DNA from: REEB95 sp035934235
GTDB lineage: Bacteria; Pseudomonadota; Alphaproteobacteria; ATCC43930; CGMCC-115725
Direction of reading: 5' to 3'
NCBI GenBank assembly: GCA_035934235.1
Contig: DASYYB010000025.1
Coordinates: 72,186 to 136,185, forward strand
Length of the DNA stretch: 64,000 nucleotides
Shown: positions 43,034-52,497 of the stretch, piece by piece
Layout of the letters: each line of letters starts with the position of its first letter
How positions within the stretch are numbered: position 1 is the stretch's first letter
Program-made: the position numbers and the translations under genes
The notes under the pieces: generated by a model
Databases searched by the model: none
Told to the model about the DNA's origin: nothing
What the model saw: only the letters and a program-made list of their open reading frames with translations

Positions 43034-43651
43034 ATGTCCGTGATTTCCCGCCGCTTTCTGATGGTCGCGACCGCCGCCATCGCTCTCGCTCCGCCATTCG
43101 CCGCGTATGCCGCCGACAACGGTGCGGTCGCAACCGTGAATGCGTTTTACGATACGTTGTTGCAAGCCATGAAGGGCGGGAAGCAACTCGGGTTCGCCGG
43201 TCGCCGCGATCTATTGACGCCGGCCCTGACCCGCGCCTTCGACTTGCCGTTGATGACCCGGATCACCGTCGGGCCGCAATGGGCCAGCCTCTCCGCCGAC
43301 GACCAGCAGAAGCTCATCCAAGCGTTCAGCGACTACAGTGTCGCGACCTATGCCAACCGATTCGACGACTATTCGGGCGAGAAATTCGACGTCAGCCAAC
43401 AGGCGGCGCGGTCAACCGGCGGCGACGTTATTGTGCGTTCGAAGCTCGTGCCCGGTAGTGGCGACCCGGTCGAACTCGACTACCTGATGCGCCAGATCGG
43501 CGGCACGTGGAAGATCGTCGATATCTATCTCAGCGGCACGATCAGCCAACTCGCCGCGCAACGGTCCGAGTTCACCTCGGTCCTGCGCAAAGGCGGCGCT
43601 GCCGCTCTTATCCGGACTTTGCACGACAAGGCGGCTCAGCTCGCGAGCTGA
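43034..43651 (+). CDS. hpnM: HpnM / MlaC-family periplasmic lipid-transport protein
   Basis: A 205-residue secreted protein. The signal peptide (1-27) ends 'PFAAYAA'. The mature part is an MlaC/Ttg2D domain: 'VNAFYDTLLQAMK', 'LTRAFDLPLMTRI' and 'LDYLMRQIGGTWKIVDIYLSG'. Known relatives carry lipids across the periplasm, and HpnM is associated with hopanoid biosynthesis. The start is ATG 43034. A perfect inverted repeat covers its stop codon. Confidence 0.85.
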   Translation: MSVISRRFLMVATAAIALAPPFAAYAADNGAVATVNAFYDTLLQAMKGGKQLGFAGRRDLLTPALTRAFDLPLMTRITVGPQWASLSADDQQKLIQAFSDYSVATYANRFDDYSGEKFDVSQQAARSTGGDVIVRSKLVPGSGDPVELDYLMRQIGGTWKIVDIYLSGTISQLAAQRSEFTSVLRKGGAAALIRTLHDKAAQLAS

Positions 43652-43662
43652 GCCGCTTTATT
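43631..43662 (+). terminator. Probable intrinsic terminator at the hpnM stop
   Basis: A 26-bp perfect inverted repeat at 43631-43656 (arms GCGGCTCAGCTC and GAGCTGAGCCGC) is followed by TTTATT. The stem includes the hpnM stop codon at 43649-43651. The U-rich tail lies on the + strand only, so it terminates hpnM transcription. Confidence 0.7.
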
Positions 43663-43789
43663 CGTGACTGTCGCCGCCCGCGGTTTGTGCCGCGCTTTGC
43701 GGCCGCGCCGGCGTCGAGCCATCGTCGAGACCCTCAAGCCCCACTGGCGACGGCGCCGGCGCGCCGTGGCGAAGCTCGGAGGCGCGATG

Positions 43790-44485
43790 TTACCGCCACA
43801 AGCTGCGAATTGCGGCGTAATAGTCGATCGAATTCTTCTTGAGCTCGTCGAGCTCGTCCATATGGTTGGCGTATTCGTCGATGCCCTCAGCGCCGAAGCG
43901 ATACCAAGTCGCGCCGCGGTGGCCGTAGTAGGCGGCCAGCCAATCGAACGGATCGGCGACACTGTCGGCGCCCATGCCGATGGCATCACGCGGGTTTGAC
44001 GGCCCTAAAATCGGCAGCACGAGATAGGGGCCGTCGGGAACGCCGTAATGATAAAGCGTCTGTCCGAAATCGCCCGATTGCTGCTGCAGCCCCGAATCGT
44101 TGGCGATATCCCAGAGGCCGCCGATGCCAAAGGTGCTGTTCGCGAGGAACCGGCCCGTAGTGACGTCGGCCGCGTGCCACTCGCCCTGGACCATGTCATT
44201 CGCCCAGATTACCGGCTCGTCCAGGTTCTGCAGGAAATCATGAATCCGGTCGCGGCCGAATTGGGGAACGGCCCAGACATAAGCCTTCGCGATCGGCCGG
44301 ACGACGTAGGTATAGAAGTAGTCGTTGGCTTTGAAAATGACCCGATTGGTCGGCTCGAAGGGATCGTTCGTGGCTTCGAACTCGGCGCGTGCGGCCGGGT
44401 CGGTGGGTGGCGTGGCGCAGGCAACCAGCGGGAGGAGCAGACCCGCGAGGAGCAGCGCACGGATCGTTCGGATCGAGTTGCGCAA
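43790..44485 (-). CDS. mlaA: MlaA (VacJ) outer-membrane lipoprotein
   Basis: MlaA removes phospholipid from the outer leaflet of the outer membrane. The signal sequence ends in a lipobox 'LVAC', followed by 'DPFEPTNRVIFKANDYFYTYVVRPIAKAY', the core of the family, and 'FLANSTFGIGGLWDIA'. About 231 residues from a TTG at 44485; the start is uncertain because no ATG with a ribosome site fits, and upstream ATGs would give an unusually long leader. It is oriented against hpnM and divergent from hpnI. Confidence 0.87.
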   Translation of the reverse strand: MRNSIRTIRALLLAGLLLPLVACATPPTDPAARAEFEATNDPFEPTNRVIFKANDYFYTYVVRPIAKAYVWAVPQFGRDRIHDFLQNLDEPVIWANDMVQGEWHAADVTTGRFLANSTFGIGGLWDIANDSGLQQQSGDFGQTLYHYGVPDGPYLVLPILGPSNPRDAIGMGADSVADPFDWLAAYYGHRGATWYRFGAEGIDEYANHMDELDELKKNSIDYYAAIRSLWR

Positions 44486-44652
44486 GTTGGAGACCGGCTT
44501 TGTCCTTAGTGTGGCCGCGTTAGCGAATCGGATGGTGCACCGGCGTTTATGTCCGCATGGTTGACAGCGGTTCGCGCGAATGCAACAGCATTTTTTATTG
44601 GGGTCGATAGCTAAACCCTTGACGCTTCGGGACCGCATGCAGTGGTGGGTGG

Positions 44653-45807
44653 ATGCAATTGGAATGGCTTGTTTTTCTGGGGTGGGCGTGCCTGGCGGCC
44701 AGTGTTGCCGGCTTGCTATACCTGGCATTTTCCGCATATGCGGTCCGAATCCTGTTGGGCCGACCGCGCCATAGCGTCGCGGCGACTCCGATTACGATCC
44801 TGAAGCCTCTGCGCGGCGCCGACGTCGGCCTATACGAGAATCTCCGCTCGTTTTGCCAACAGACTTATGCGCCGTTCCAAGTCGTTTTCGGCGTCGCCGA
44901 CGCGGACGATCCTGCGGTGCCCGTGGTTCGCCGCTTGATCGCGGAGTTTCCGGCGCTCGATCTGGTTCTTGTAACTGGTGGCTCGGCCCGCGCGCCGAAT
45001 CGCAAGGTCGCCAACCTGATGAACATGCTGCCGGCCGCGCGGCATGGACAGCTGGCGATCTCCGACAGCGACATGCGCGTCACGCCCGATTACCTCGCGA
45101 CTGTTGCGCCGCTGCTCTCCGCGCCGGAGGTTGGTCTGGTGACTTGCCTCTATCGTGGCGTGTCCGCCGGAGGCGATTTCTGGTCGCGTGTCGCTTGTCT
45201 GCACATCAATCACGGATTTTTTCCAGAAGCCGCCGTCGGCGAAATGCTGGACGCAGGCGACGGCGCCTTCGGTGCCACGCTGGCGATGTCGCGGGCGACT
45301 CTCGACGCCATCGGCGGCTTCACCGCGATCGCGGATCAACTGGCGGACGATCATGCGCTCGGCGCGGCGGTGCGGCACGTGGGCCGCCGTGTCGCGTTGG
45401 CGCCGATGATCGTTGACAACATCGTCTTCGAACCCGGGCTTGGCGCGTTGTTCCTTCATGAACTGCGCTGGGCGCGAACCGTGCGCATGGTGGCGCCAGC
45501 TGGTTACGCCGGATCGGTGATCACTCACCCGGTCGCGCTGGCGGTACTCGCGATCCTGATCCACCCGTCGGCGTGGTCGTTTTATGGCCTAATCGCGGCG
45601 ATTTTGACGCGCTTGGGCACGGTTTGGCTCAATGGCCGGGCTTTGGCCCTTGGCCGAACACCGATTTACCTCATTTTACTGCGCGATGGGTTGTCGTTTG
45701 CCGTGTTTATCGCTAGCTTCTTCGCGCGGAACGTGGCTTGGCGCGACCGGCGCTACCGGATCGGCACAGGCGGCCGCCTTACCCTCGACGGAGACAGTTC
45801 GGTATGA
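44653..45807 (+). CDS. hpnI: HpnI glycosyltransferase of hopanoid biosynthesis
   Basis: A 384-residue membrane-bound GT2 enzyme. One N-terminal hydrophobic helix (residues 5-30) precedes the catalytic domain with 'ITILKPLRGADVGLYENL', 'VVFGVADADDPAV' and 'QLAISDSDMRVTPDYL'; two or three C-terminal membrane helices follow. In characterised species HpnI adds N-acetylglucosamine to bacteriohopanetetrol. The stop overlaps the hpnJ start by 4 bp, supporting joint function. Confidence 0.88.
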   Translation: MQLEWLVFLGWACLAASVAGLLYLAFSAYAVRILLGRPRHSVAATPITILKPLRGADVGLYENLRSFCQQTYAPFQVVFGVADADDPAVPVVRRLIAEFPALDLVLVTGGSARAPNRKVANLMNMLPAARHGQLAISDSDMRVTPDYLATVAPLLSAPEVGLVTCLYRGVSAGGDFWSRVACLHINHGFFPEAAVGEMLDAGDGAFGATLAMSRATLDAIGGFTAIADQLADDHALGAAVRHVGRRVALAPMIVDNIVFEPGLGALFLHELRWARTVRMVAPAGYAGSVITHPVALAVLAILIHPSAWSFYGLIAAILTRLGTVWLNGRALALGRTPIYLILLRDGLSFAVFIASFFARNVAWRDRRYRIGTGGRLTLDGDSSV

Positions 45808-47231
45808 TGAAAACGTTGTTCCTGCAACCGCCTTCGTTCGAGGGTTTCGATGGCGGCGCCGGCTCGCGCTATCAGGCGCGGCGCGAGATTCGCTCGTTCT
45901 GGTATCCGACGTGGCTTGCCCAGCCGGCCGCGCTTGTCCCGGACAGTCGATTGATCGACGCGCCGCCGGCCGGCATCACGCTCAACCAGGTTCTGCCGCT
46001 GGCCAAGACCTACGATCTCGTCGTCGTGCACACCTCGACGCCGTCCTTTGCGAACGACGTCAAGGTCGCGCAGGCGATGAAGGATCAGAATCCGCGGCTG
46101 AAGATCGGCTTCGTCGGCGCCAAGGTCGCGGTCGAGCCCGAGGAAAGTCTCAAGGCATCGACAGCCGTCGACTTCGTCGGCCGCAACGAATTCGATTTCA
46201 CAATCAAGGAAGTCGCCGAAGGGCGCACCTGGGACCGTATCGACGGGTTGAGCTACCGCAACGACGCCGGGGTCATCGTCCACAATCCCGAGCGCGCGAC
46301 GCTCGAGAACATGGATGCGTTGCCCTTCGTCACCGAAGTTTACCGGCGCGACCTGCGGATCGAGGATTATTTCATCGGCTACCTCAAGCATCCTTACGTC
46401 TCGCTCTATACCGGACGCGGCTGCAAATCGCGCTGTACGTTCTGCCTGTGGCCGCAGACCGTGGGCGGACACCGATATCGGGTACGCAGCGTCGATCACG
46501 TGGTCGAGGAGATCCGCCTCGCCAAGCATTATTTCCCGCAGGTGCGCGAGTTCTTCTTCGACGACGATACGTTCACCGACAACCTGCCGCGCGCCGAGGC
46601 GATCGCCAAGGAGCTCGGCAAGCTCGGCGTGATGTGGTCGTGCAACGCTAAGGCGAACGTGCCACTCGAAACGCTCAAGGTGCTCAAGGACAACGGATTG
46701 CGGTTGCTGCTGGTCGGCTATGAGTCGGGCAATCAGAAGATCCTGCACAACATCAAGAAGGGTATGCTGATCGACGTGGCGAAACGTTTCACAAAGGATT
46801 GCCACGACGTCGGCGTCACCATCCACGGCACGTTCATTCTCGGACTGCCTGGCGAAACGCGGGAAACGATCCAAGAGACCATCAAGTTTGCGACCGAGAT
46901 CAACCCGCACACCATTCAGGTCTCGCTCGCGGCACCCTATCCGGGTACCTTCCTGCACAAGCAGGCGGTCGAGAACGGTTGGCTCGACACCGCCCATGCC
47001 GAACTCATCGACGATCACGGCATCCAGATCGCGCCGCTCCAATACCCGCATCTGTCGCACCAGGAGATCTTCGACTCGGTCGAGACCTTCTACAAAAGGT
47101 TCTATTTCCGCGCCGGCAAGATCGCATCGATCGTCGGCGAGATGGTGCGGAGTCCTGAGATGATGGCGCGCCGGCTGCGCGAAGGTGTGGAGTTCTTCCA
47201 CTTCCTGCGCGAGCGCGAGCTGGCGCACTAA
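45804..47231 (+). CDS. hpnJ: HpnJ radical SAM enzyme of hopanoid biosynthesis
   Basis: A 475-residue B12-binding-type radical SAM protein. Cluster cysteines C207, C211 and C214 lie in 'CKSRCTFCLWPQT', after an N-terminal cobalamin-fold domain. In known pathways HpnJ contracts the sugar ring of glucosaminyl-bacteriohopanetetrol to the cyclitol ether. ATG 45804 overlaps the hpnI stop. The deacetylase gene hpnK, which acts between HpnI and HpnJ, is not in the window. Confidence 0.88.
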   Translation: MMKTLFLQPPSFEGFDGGAGSRYQARREIRSFWYPTWLAQPAALVPDSRLIDAPPAGITLNQVLPLAKTYDLVVVHTSTPSFANDVKVAQAMKDQNPRLKIGFVGAKVAVEPEESLKASTAVDFVGRNEFDFTIKEVAEGRTWDRIDGLSYRNDAGVIVHNPERATLENMDALPFVTEVYRRDLRIEDYFIGYLKHPYVSLYTGRGCKSRCTFCLWPQTVGGHRYRVRSVDHVVEEIRLAKHYFPQVREFFFDDDTFTDNLPRAEAIAKELGKLGVMWSCNAKANVPLETLKVLKDNGLRLLLVGYESGNQKILHNIKKGMLIDVAKRFTKDCHDVGVTIHGTFILGLPGETRETIQETIKFATEINPHTIQVSLAAPYPGTFLHKQAVENGWLDTAHAELIDDHGIQIAPLQYPHLSHQEIFDSVETFYKRFYFRAGKIASIVGEMVRSPEMMARRLREGVEFFHFLRERELAH

Positions 47232-47240
47232 CGACTGGAA

Positions 47241-49817
47241 TCAGTCAGGATTTGCGGGCGGCGGGCCGAGCAGCGCCGGCAGCACGATGAACGTGCACAG
47301 CAGCGTATAGCCGAGGGATATCGTCAGCAGCACGCCCATCGACGCGGTGCCGGGATGATTCGACAGGGCCAGACTACCGAACGCGGTGCCGGTGGTCAGT
47401 GCGCTGAACAGGATGGCACGCGCTGTGCTCGATCGCAGTAGGTCAGCGTTGCCAGCGCGCCAACGCATCACGAAATAAATGTCGAACGAGACGCCGATGC
47501 CGAGCAACAGCGGCAACGCGATGATATTCGCGTAATTGAGCGGCAAGTCGAACACGGCGGTGGTTGCCAACGTCAGCAGACCGGCCAGTAGCAGCGGCGC
47601 TAGCACGACCGCGACGTCGCGCACACGACGCAACACGATCAAGAGAAGCAGTGCGATTGCCGCGATGGCGATGATACCTGCGGTCACGAAGGCACGGATT
47701 ACCGTGCGCGCTGATTCTTGTATCGTCACGGGCGATCCCGTCGCATCGGGCGCGATGGCGCGGACGGCTTTGACGAAGCGGCGTAGGACGGTGTTGTCGC
47801 GCGGATCGCCTTTGGGATAGGCCTCAACCAACGCACGCCCGTCGGCGGTCACCCAATCGCGCTTCACCGCCGGCGGAATATTGTCGAGCGTGATCTTTTG
47901 CGCGCCGAGCGCCAGGCGGACGTCTTGCAGGCGATTGGGAATTTCGTCGGACAGATTCGCCCGAAGCAGCGGCAGCGGATTGAGTTTCTTCGCCAGCAAC
48001 CGGTCCAGGACATATGCGACGCGCTCGGCACCCGAATAACGATTGGCGATCCCCTTCAATGCGCCGTCAGTCGTGCGCATCGCATCGAGAATCTCAAGAT
48101 CGGTCGGCGGCGGCTTGACCGTCGGCGGCGACAGGGTTGGCGCCAGGAGCGTCTTGGCGTCAGCGATGATGGCCAGCTTGGCGTCCTGATCGTCGGGCAC
48201 GAAGCTCGAAATCGTGACCGTCTGGTCGACCTCCGGAAGTGCATCCAGCCGTTTCGCCAGCGCCGCGGCAGCGGCCGGCGAGGGGGTCAGGATATCGATC
48301 GTATAAGGTGTGTTCATCGGATCCGACATCAGGTCATTGAGCGTCGCAACCGACTCGGAGTGTTGGTTCTGCAGGTCGAGCGGATTGAAATCGAAGTGGA
48401 TGTAAGGCACGGCAGCAAGGCACAGCACGGCCACGATCGCCGCCCCGATCAGCACCGCGCCGCGGCGCCGTACGAGTAGGCGATCTGCCGTGCGCGCCCA
48501 GGCGAAGCCGACGGGGCGCGGCTCGCCGCGAGGTCGCATAAGAGCGATCAGTGCCGGAAATAGGGTGAGATTGAGCACAAGAGCGATGAGCATGCCGACG
48601 CCGGCGATCCAGCCAAGTTCGGACACGCCGCTGTAATCCGTCGGGACGAAGGCGAAGAAGCCGACACCTGCGGACAAAGCCGCAACGGCCATCGCGCGAC
48701 CGATGCCGCCGGCCGCGCGCGTCAAGGCTTCGGTCAGGTCGCCGACACGATAACGTTCGTCGCGATAACGCACGCTGAATTGGATGCCAAGATCGACGGA
48801 TATGCCGACGAACAATACGGCGAATGCGACCGAAATCGGGTTGAACGGGCCGATCGCGAGCACGGCGAAAGCGGTGGTCGCCGCAAGTCCGACGATTAGC
48901 GTGATCACGATGGCGGCAAAGATGCGGAGCGAACGAAGGGCAAGCAGCAGCCACAAGCAAAGCAGTCCGAGGGACAATGCCGTCGAAAATCCGGCGCCTT
49001 TGGCGAGCGTCGCTAGCTGATCGTCGTCGAGCGCAACCGAGCCCGTGACCCGGACTCGCACGCCGCGGTCCGGTGTCAGGCCGAGCTCGGTGGCGGCACT
49101 GCGCACCGCGTCGATCGCGTCCGCGCCGGGCGTCAGTGACTTATAATCGAGCGCCGGCTGCATCAGAACGATACGACGCAAATCGTCGGGCGCCGGCGCC
49201 GTATTGCTCAGCATGGTCTGCCACGACAGGGGCGCGTAGGTGCCCGCAAGCGTGCTCTCGGCCGCGCGTTCGACGCCATGCAACGCCGCCGAGATGTCGC
49301 GCGGTTGGACGGCGCCCTGCTGAACGGCTTGAACCATCAAATCGACGATGCCGAATACGCCACGCAGGCTCGGATCGGCTGCCAACGATCCGAGAAACGG
49401 CTGTGCCGCGATCATTTGATTGGCGTAGTCCTGCACCTGCGTTTTCGGCAGGAAAAGCAGCCCGTTGCGGCGGAAGAATTGGTTGAGATCCGGCAGGCGG
49501 ACGTCGCGGAATATCGCTGGTTCGCTGCGCAGCTTGTCGGCCAGCGCAATCGCGGCGTCTTCCGTTTCGTCGGGCGTCCTGCCGTCGATCACGACCACCA
49601 ACAGATCGACTTTCTGCGGAAACGCCTTGTCCACCTCCTGCGCGAGCTTGCGCCATGGCAGGTTCGCCGAGATTAGCTTGTCGAGATCAGTGTCGACCGT
49701 AATCCGGCTTGATGCGTAAAACCCCGAGGCGATCGCTAGCGCCAGCGCCGCGGCGACGACGATAAGGGCATGCGCGCGCGACCATTCAACCACGCGCGCG
49801 ATGACACGACCCATCAT
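47241..49817 (-). CDS. hpnN: HpnN RND/MMPL-type hopanoid transporter
   Basis: An 858-residue RND protein with 12 predicted membrane helices and two large periplasmic loops. The N-terminus 'RVVEWSRAHALIVVAAALAL' and motif 'VLFVGISVDLGIQFSVRY' match MMPL-type transporters. HpnN moves hopanoids to the outer membrane in characterised alphaproteobacteria. Its stop is 10 bp from that of hpnJ, so the pair is convergent. Confidence 0.85.
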   Translation of the reverse strand: MMGRVIARVVEWSRAHALIVVAAALALAIASGFYASSRITVDTDLDKLISANLPWRKLAQEVDKAFPQKVDLLVVVIDGRTPDETEDAAIALADKLRSEPAIFRDVRLPDLNQFFRRNGLLFLPKTQVQDYANQMIAAQPFLGSLAADPSLRGVFGIVDLMVQAVQQGAVQPRDISAALHGVERAAESTLAGTYAPLSWQTMLSNTAPAPDDLRRIVLMQPALDYKSLTPGADAIDAVRSAATELGLTPDRGVRVRVTGSVALDDDQLATLAKGAGFSTALSLGLLCLWLLLALRSLRIFAAIVITLIVGLAATTAFAVLAIGPFNPISVAFAVLFVGISVDLGIQFSVRYRDERYRVGDLTEALTRAAGGIGRAMAVAALSAGVGFFAFVPTDYSGVSELGWIAGVGMLIALVLNLTLFPALIALMRPRGEPRPVGFAWARTADRLLVRRRGAVLIGAAIVAVLCLAAVPYIHFDFNPLDLQNQHSESVATLNDLMSDPMNTPYTIDILTPSPAAAAALAKRLDALPEVDQTVTISSFVPDDQDAKLAIIADAKTLLAPTLSPPTVKPPPTDLEILDAMRTTDGALKGIANRYSGAERVAYVLDRLLAKKLNPLPLLRANLSDEIPNRLQDVRLALGAQKITLDNIPPAVKRDWVTADGRALVEAYPKGDPRDNTVLRRFVKAVRAIAPDATGSPVTIQESARTVIRAFVTAGIIAIAAIALLLLIVLRRVRDVAVVLAPLLLAGLLTLATTAVFDLPLNYANIIALPLLLGIGVSFDIYFVMRWRAGNADLLRSSTARAILFSALTTGTAFGSLALSNHPGTASMGVLLTISLGYTLLCTFIVLPALLGPPPANPD

Positions 49818-49981
49818 GTGAAGGTACTCGTTGAAGCGGCCAGCGGCCGATGCGACTTCAGCAGCGACATCGGCGTCCTACGTACGATGCGCCCTTCTTC
49901 CGATCGCCCCCGCGCCGTTCCGAACGGCGCGTTACTTTGGCGAAAATCCCTGTGCTTGCCAAGTGTTTCTGCCGACTGACA

Positions 49982-50383
49982 TCAGCCCGGCGTCAGCAGT
50001 GCGAGCGCGCCGATCGCGCGTCCACCACGTCGCATCTCGCGCTCGAGCTCAGCCAGAACCTCTCGGAGCGTGCTGCCGACGGCAAGTCGCACGCGCCGCT
50101 GCAGGAGGGCATAGGCATCGTGGCGTGATTCACCGGGGGCGCTTTTGACGACCGTAAATAACGGGCTTTCGAGACTATGTCGGAAGATCGAGAAGGTCGC
50201 CATGCCATCGCGTTGATCGATCGCATAATCGCGCCACGCACCGCGCATCACCTGGCGGCTGTAAATTTGCAGCAACTGATCGAGTTCGGTGCGGCTGAAG
50301 AAGACGCGCCGGTACCGGCGATGATCGTTGAGGCGGGTGATGGGAGCCATTGACACGCGCGGGGGTTCGCGAAGGCTGTGCAT
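49982..50383 (-). CDS. DUF2794 protein
   Basis: A protein of about 133 residues from ATG 50383 (GAGG 10 nt upstream; ATG 50350 is also possible). The core 'FFSRTELDQLLQIYSRQVMRGAWRDYAID' and 'ATFSIFRHSLESPLFTVVK' are diagnostic of DUF2794, a small family that I know only from alphaproteobacteria. Function unknown. It is divergent from the YfgM-like gene. Confidence 0.8.
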   Translation of the reverse strand: MHSLREPPRVSMAPITRLNDHRRYRRVFFSRTELDQLLQIYSRQVMRGAWRDYAIDQRDGMATFSIFRHSLESPLFTVVKSAPGESRHDAYALLQRRVRLAVGSTLREVLAELEREMRRGGRAIGALALLTPG

Positions 50384-50532
50384 GCCTGATGCCTCAGTCT
50401 TTCCTATTTCGCGGCTGAAATCCAGCAGCCCTGCCGCGTCGATACGCGCCGGAAAACGCCGTGTCCGGGGTTTGCAGGAACGCCGGCAAGGCGTTATGGT
50501 ACCGGGCATTTTTCGCGGGTCGGGGCCGGGTT

Positions 50533-51177
50533 TTGAGCGACATCTTCCGGGAAATCGACGAGGAACTCCGCAAGGAGAACCTCGCGAAGCTGTGGGCGCG
50601 TCATGGTCGGTGGGTGATCGTCGCGGCGGTCCTCGTCGTCGTCGCGACTGCGGTCGGCGTCGGTTGGCGGCAGTACCGCGACCAGCGTAGCGCCGCCGAC
50701 GGCGTCCGCTTCGCAGCGGCCCTCGACCTCGTCCGCGACGGCAAGAACAAAGACGCCGCCGACGCTTTCGCGGCTATCGCCCAGCACGCGAGCGCGGGGC
50801 ACGCCATGTTGGCTCGCTTCGAGGAAGCGGCGGTCAAGACGCGTACCGGCGACGCTGCCGGCGCACTCACGATTTACGACCAACTGGCGGCAGACACGTC
50901 GGCCGATCCGGTTTACCGCGCGGCGGCGACGCTGCTCGCGGCCGATGTGGCCCTCGACAAAGGCGACACTGCCGGTGCGATCCAGCGGCTCAAGCCCCTG
51001 ACCGGCGGTGCCAGCCCGTGGCACCCGTTCGCCATCGAGCTCACCGGTTTCGCCCAACTGAAAGCCGGCGACAGTGCCGGCGCACGCAAGAGCTTCCAGC
51101 AGCTCGCTGACGATCCCAATGCGCCGCCGAGTGCGCGGCAGCGCGCGGCGCAAATGATCGCGGCTTTGAATCCATGA
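50533..51177 (+). CDS. YfgM-like single-pass TPR protein
   Basis: About 214 residues: a short cytoplasmic N-terminus 'IFREIDEELRKENLAKLW', one membrane helix ('WVIVAAVLVVVATAVGVGW', residues ~33-51) and a periplasmic TPR-like helical domain. The pattern matches YfgM, an accessory of the Sec translocon, which is commonly paired with bamB. The start is probably TTG 50533; the frame is open back to 50461. The stop overlaps bamB by 4 bp. Confidence 0.75.
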   Translation: MSDIFREIDEELRKENLAKLWARHGRWVIVAAVLVVVATAVGVGWRQYRDQRSAADGVRFAAALDLVRDGKNKDAADAFAAIAQHASAGHAMLARFEEAAVKTRTGDAAGALTIYDQLAADTSADPVYRAAATLLAADVALDKGDTAGAIQRLKPLTGGASPWHPFAIELTGFAQLKAGDSAGARKSFQQLADDPNAPPSARQRAAQMIAALNP

Positions 51178-52484
51178 CCTTCCGCCTCGCGACCGGCGTC
51201 GCGCTGGCCGTATGTCTGGCGCTTGCAGCTTGCGGCGGTTCCAAGAAGACCATTCTCCCAGGAACGCGCATCTCCGTGCTCGAGCTGCAAAAGAGCCTGA
51301 CGCCGGATCCCAAGCTCGAGGCGACGCCGATCACCTTGCCGCCACCTTTCAACAATCCGGAATGGCCGGGCGCCGGCGGCTATGCCAATCATACGATGTA
51401 TCATCTCGCGCTCGCGCCCGCGATCAGCCGCGCCTGGAAAGCGGATGTCGGCGAGGGATCGTGGCGGTACGGCCGTGTCACCGCGCAACCGATCGTCGCC
51501 AACGGACGCGTCTTCGCGGCCGACGCCAACGATGTCGTTTCGGCCTTCGATGCGAAAAGCGGCAACCGGATCTGGCGCTTCGATCCGCAGCCGAAGAATG
51601 CCGGTACGCCGATGTTCGGCGGCGGCATCGCTTATGAGGGCGGACGCATCTTCATCGCCACCGGTTACGCCCAGGTCGTTGCCGTCGATGCCGTAACCGG
51701 CAAGGAAATCTGGCGCCAGAGCCTGGCGAGCCCGGCGCATGGGCCGCCGACCGCTTTTTCCGGCCGTGTCTTCGCGATTACCGTCGACAACGAACTCGAA
51801 GTCCTTGCCGCCGCCGACGGGCATCGGCTGTGGACGCACAACGGCCTGCCGGAACCCACCGATCTGTTGATTGGGGCGAGCCCGGCGGTGCAGGGCGACA
51901 CGGTAATCGTGCCCTATTCATCCGGCGAGCTTTATGCGCTGCGCGTCGAGAACGGCCGGGCTGTATGGTCCGACAATCTCGCGACGTCGCGTCCTCTCGG
52001 CGCCCTATCATCGCTTGCCGACATTCGCGGCCAGCCGGTGATCGACCGCGACCGCGTGTTTGCCATCAGCCATTCCGGCATTCTCGTGGCGATCGATCTG
52101 CGCACCGGCGACCGCGTCTGGGAACAGGATATCGGCGGTACGCACATGCCGTGGGTGGCCGGCGACTACATCTATGTCTTGGCCAACGACCGCGATCTGG
52201 TTTGTTTGTTGCGATCCGACGGCCACGTGCGTTGGGTGCGGCCGTTGCCGCGTTACGAAGATGAGAAAGACAAGAAAAACCCGTTGCGCTGGTCGGGACC
52301 GGTGCTAGCGGGCAACCGTCTGGTGGTCGTCTCGTCCAACGGCGAGGCGTTGTCGATCTCGCCCTATAGCGGTCAGCCGCTCGGACAAATGACATTCTCG
52401 GCTGGTGTCTATCTTGATCCGGTGGTGGCGGGCGGTTCGCTCTATGTCATCACCGATGAGGCCGACCTGACCGCGCTGCGGTGA
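51174..52484 (+). CDS. bamB: Outer-membrane assembly lipoprotein BamB
   Basis: A 436-residue lipoprotein: the signal sequence ends with lipobox 'LAAC', and the mature part is a PQQ-type eight-bladed beta-propeller with recurring 'D..TG...W' blades, for example 'GNRIWRFDPQ', 'GKEIWRQSL' and 'GDRVWEQDI'. BamB helps fold outer-membrane proteins. ATG 51174 overlaps the upstream gene, and der follows 13 bp later, the usual order. Confidence 0.9.
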   Translation: MTFRLATGVALAVCLALAACGGSKKTILPGTRISVLELQKSLTPDPKLEATPITLPPPFNNPEWPGAGGYANHTMYHLALAPAISRAWKADVGEGSWRYGRVTAQPIVANGRVFAADANDVVSAFDAKSGNRIWRFDPQPKNAGTPMFGGGIAYEGGRIFIATGYAQVVAVDAVTGKEIWRQSLASPAHGPPTAFSGRVFAITVDNELEVLAAADGHRLWTHNGLPEPTDLLIGASPAVQGDTVIVPYSSGELYALRVENGRAVWSDNLATSRPLGALSSLADIRGQPVIDRDRVFAISHSGILVAIDLRTGDRVWEQDIGGTHMPWVAGDYIYVLANDRDLVCLLRSDGHVRWVRPLPRYEDEKDKKNPLRWSGPVLAGNRLVVVSSNGEALSISPYSGQPLGQMTFSAGVYLDPVVAGGSLYVITDEADLTALR

Positions 52485-52497
52485 CAGGCTAATCGCC

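Noticed and set aside
45753..47228. 491-codon open frame opposite hpnJ
   Set aside because: Antisense shadow of hpnJ; no domain, and the + strand frame has the radical SAM motif and coupling to hpnI.
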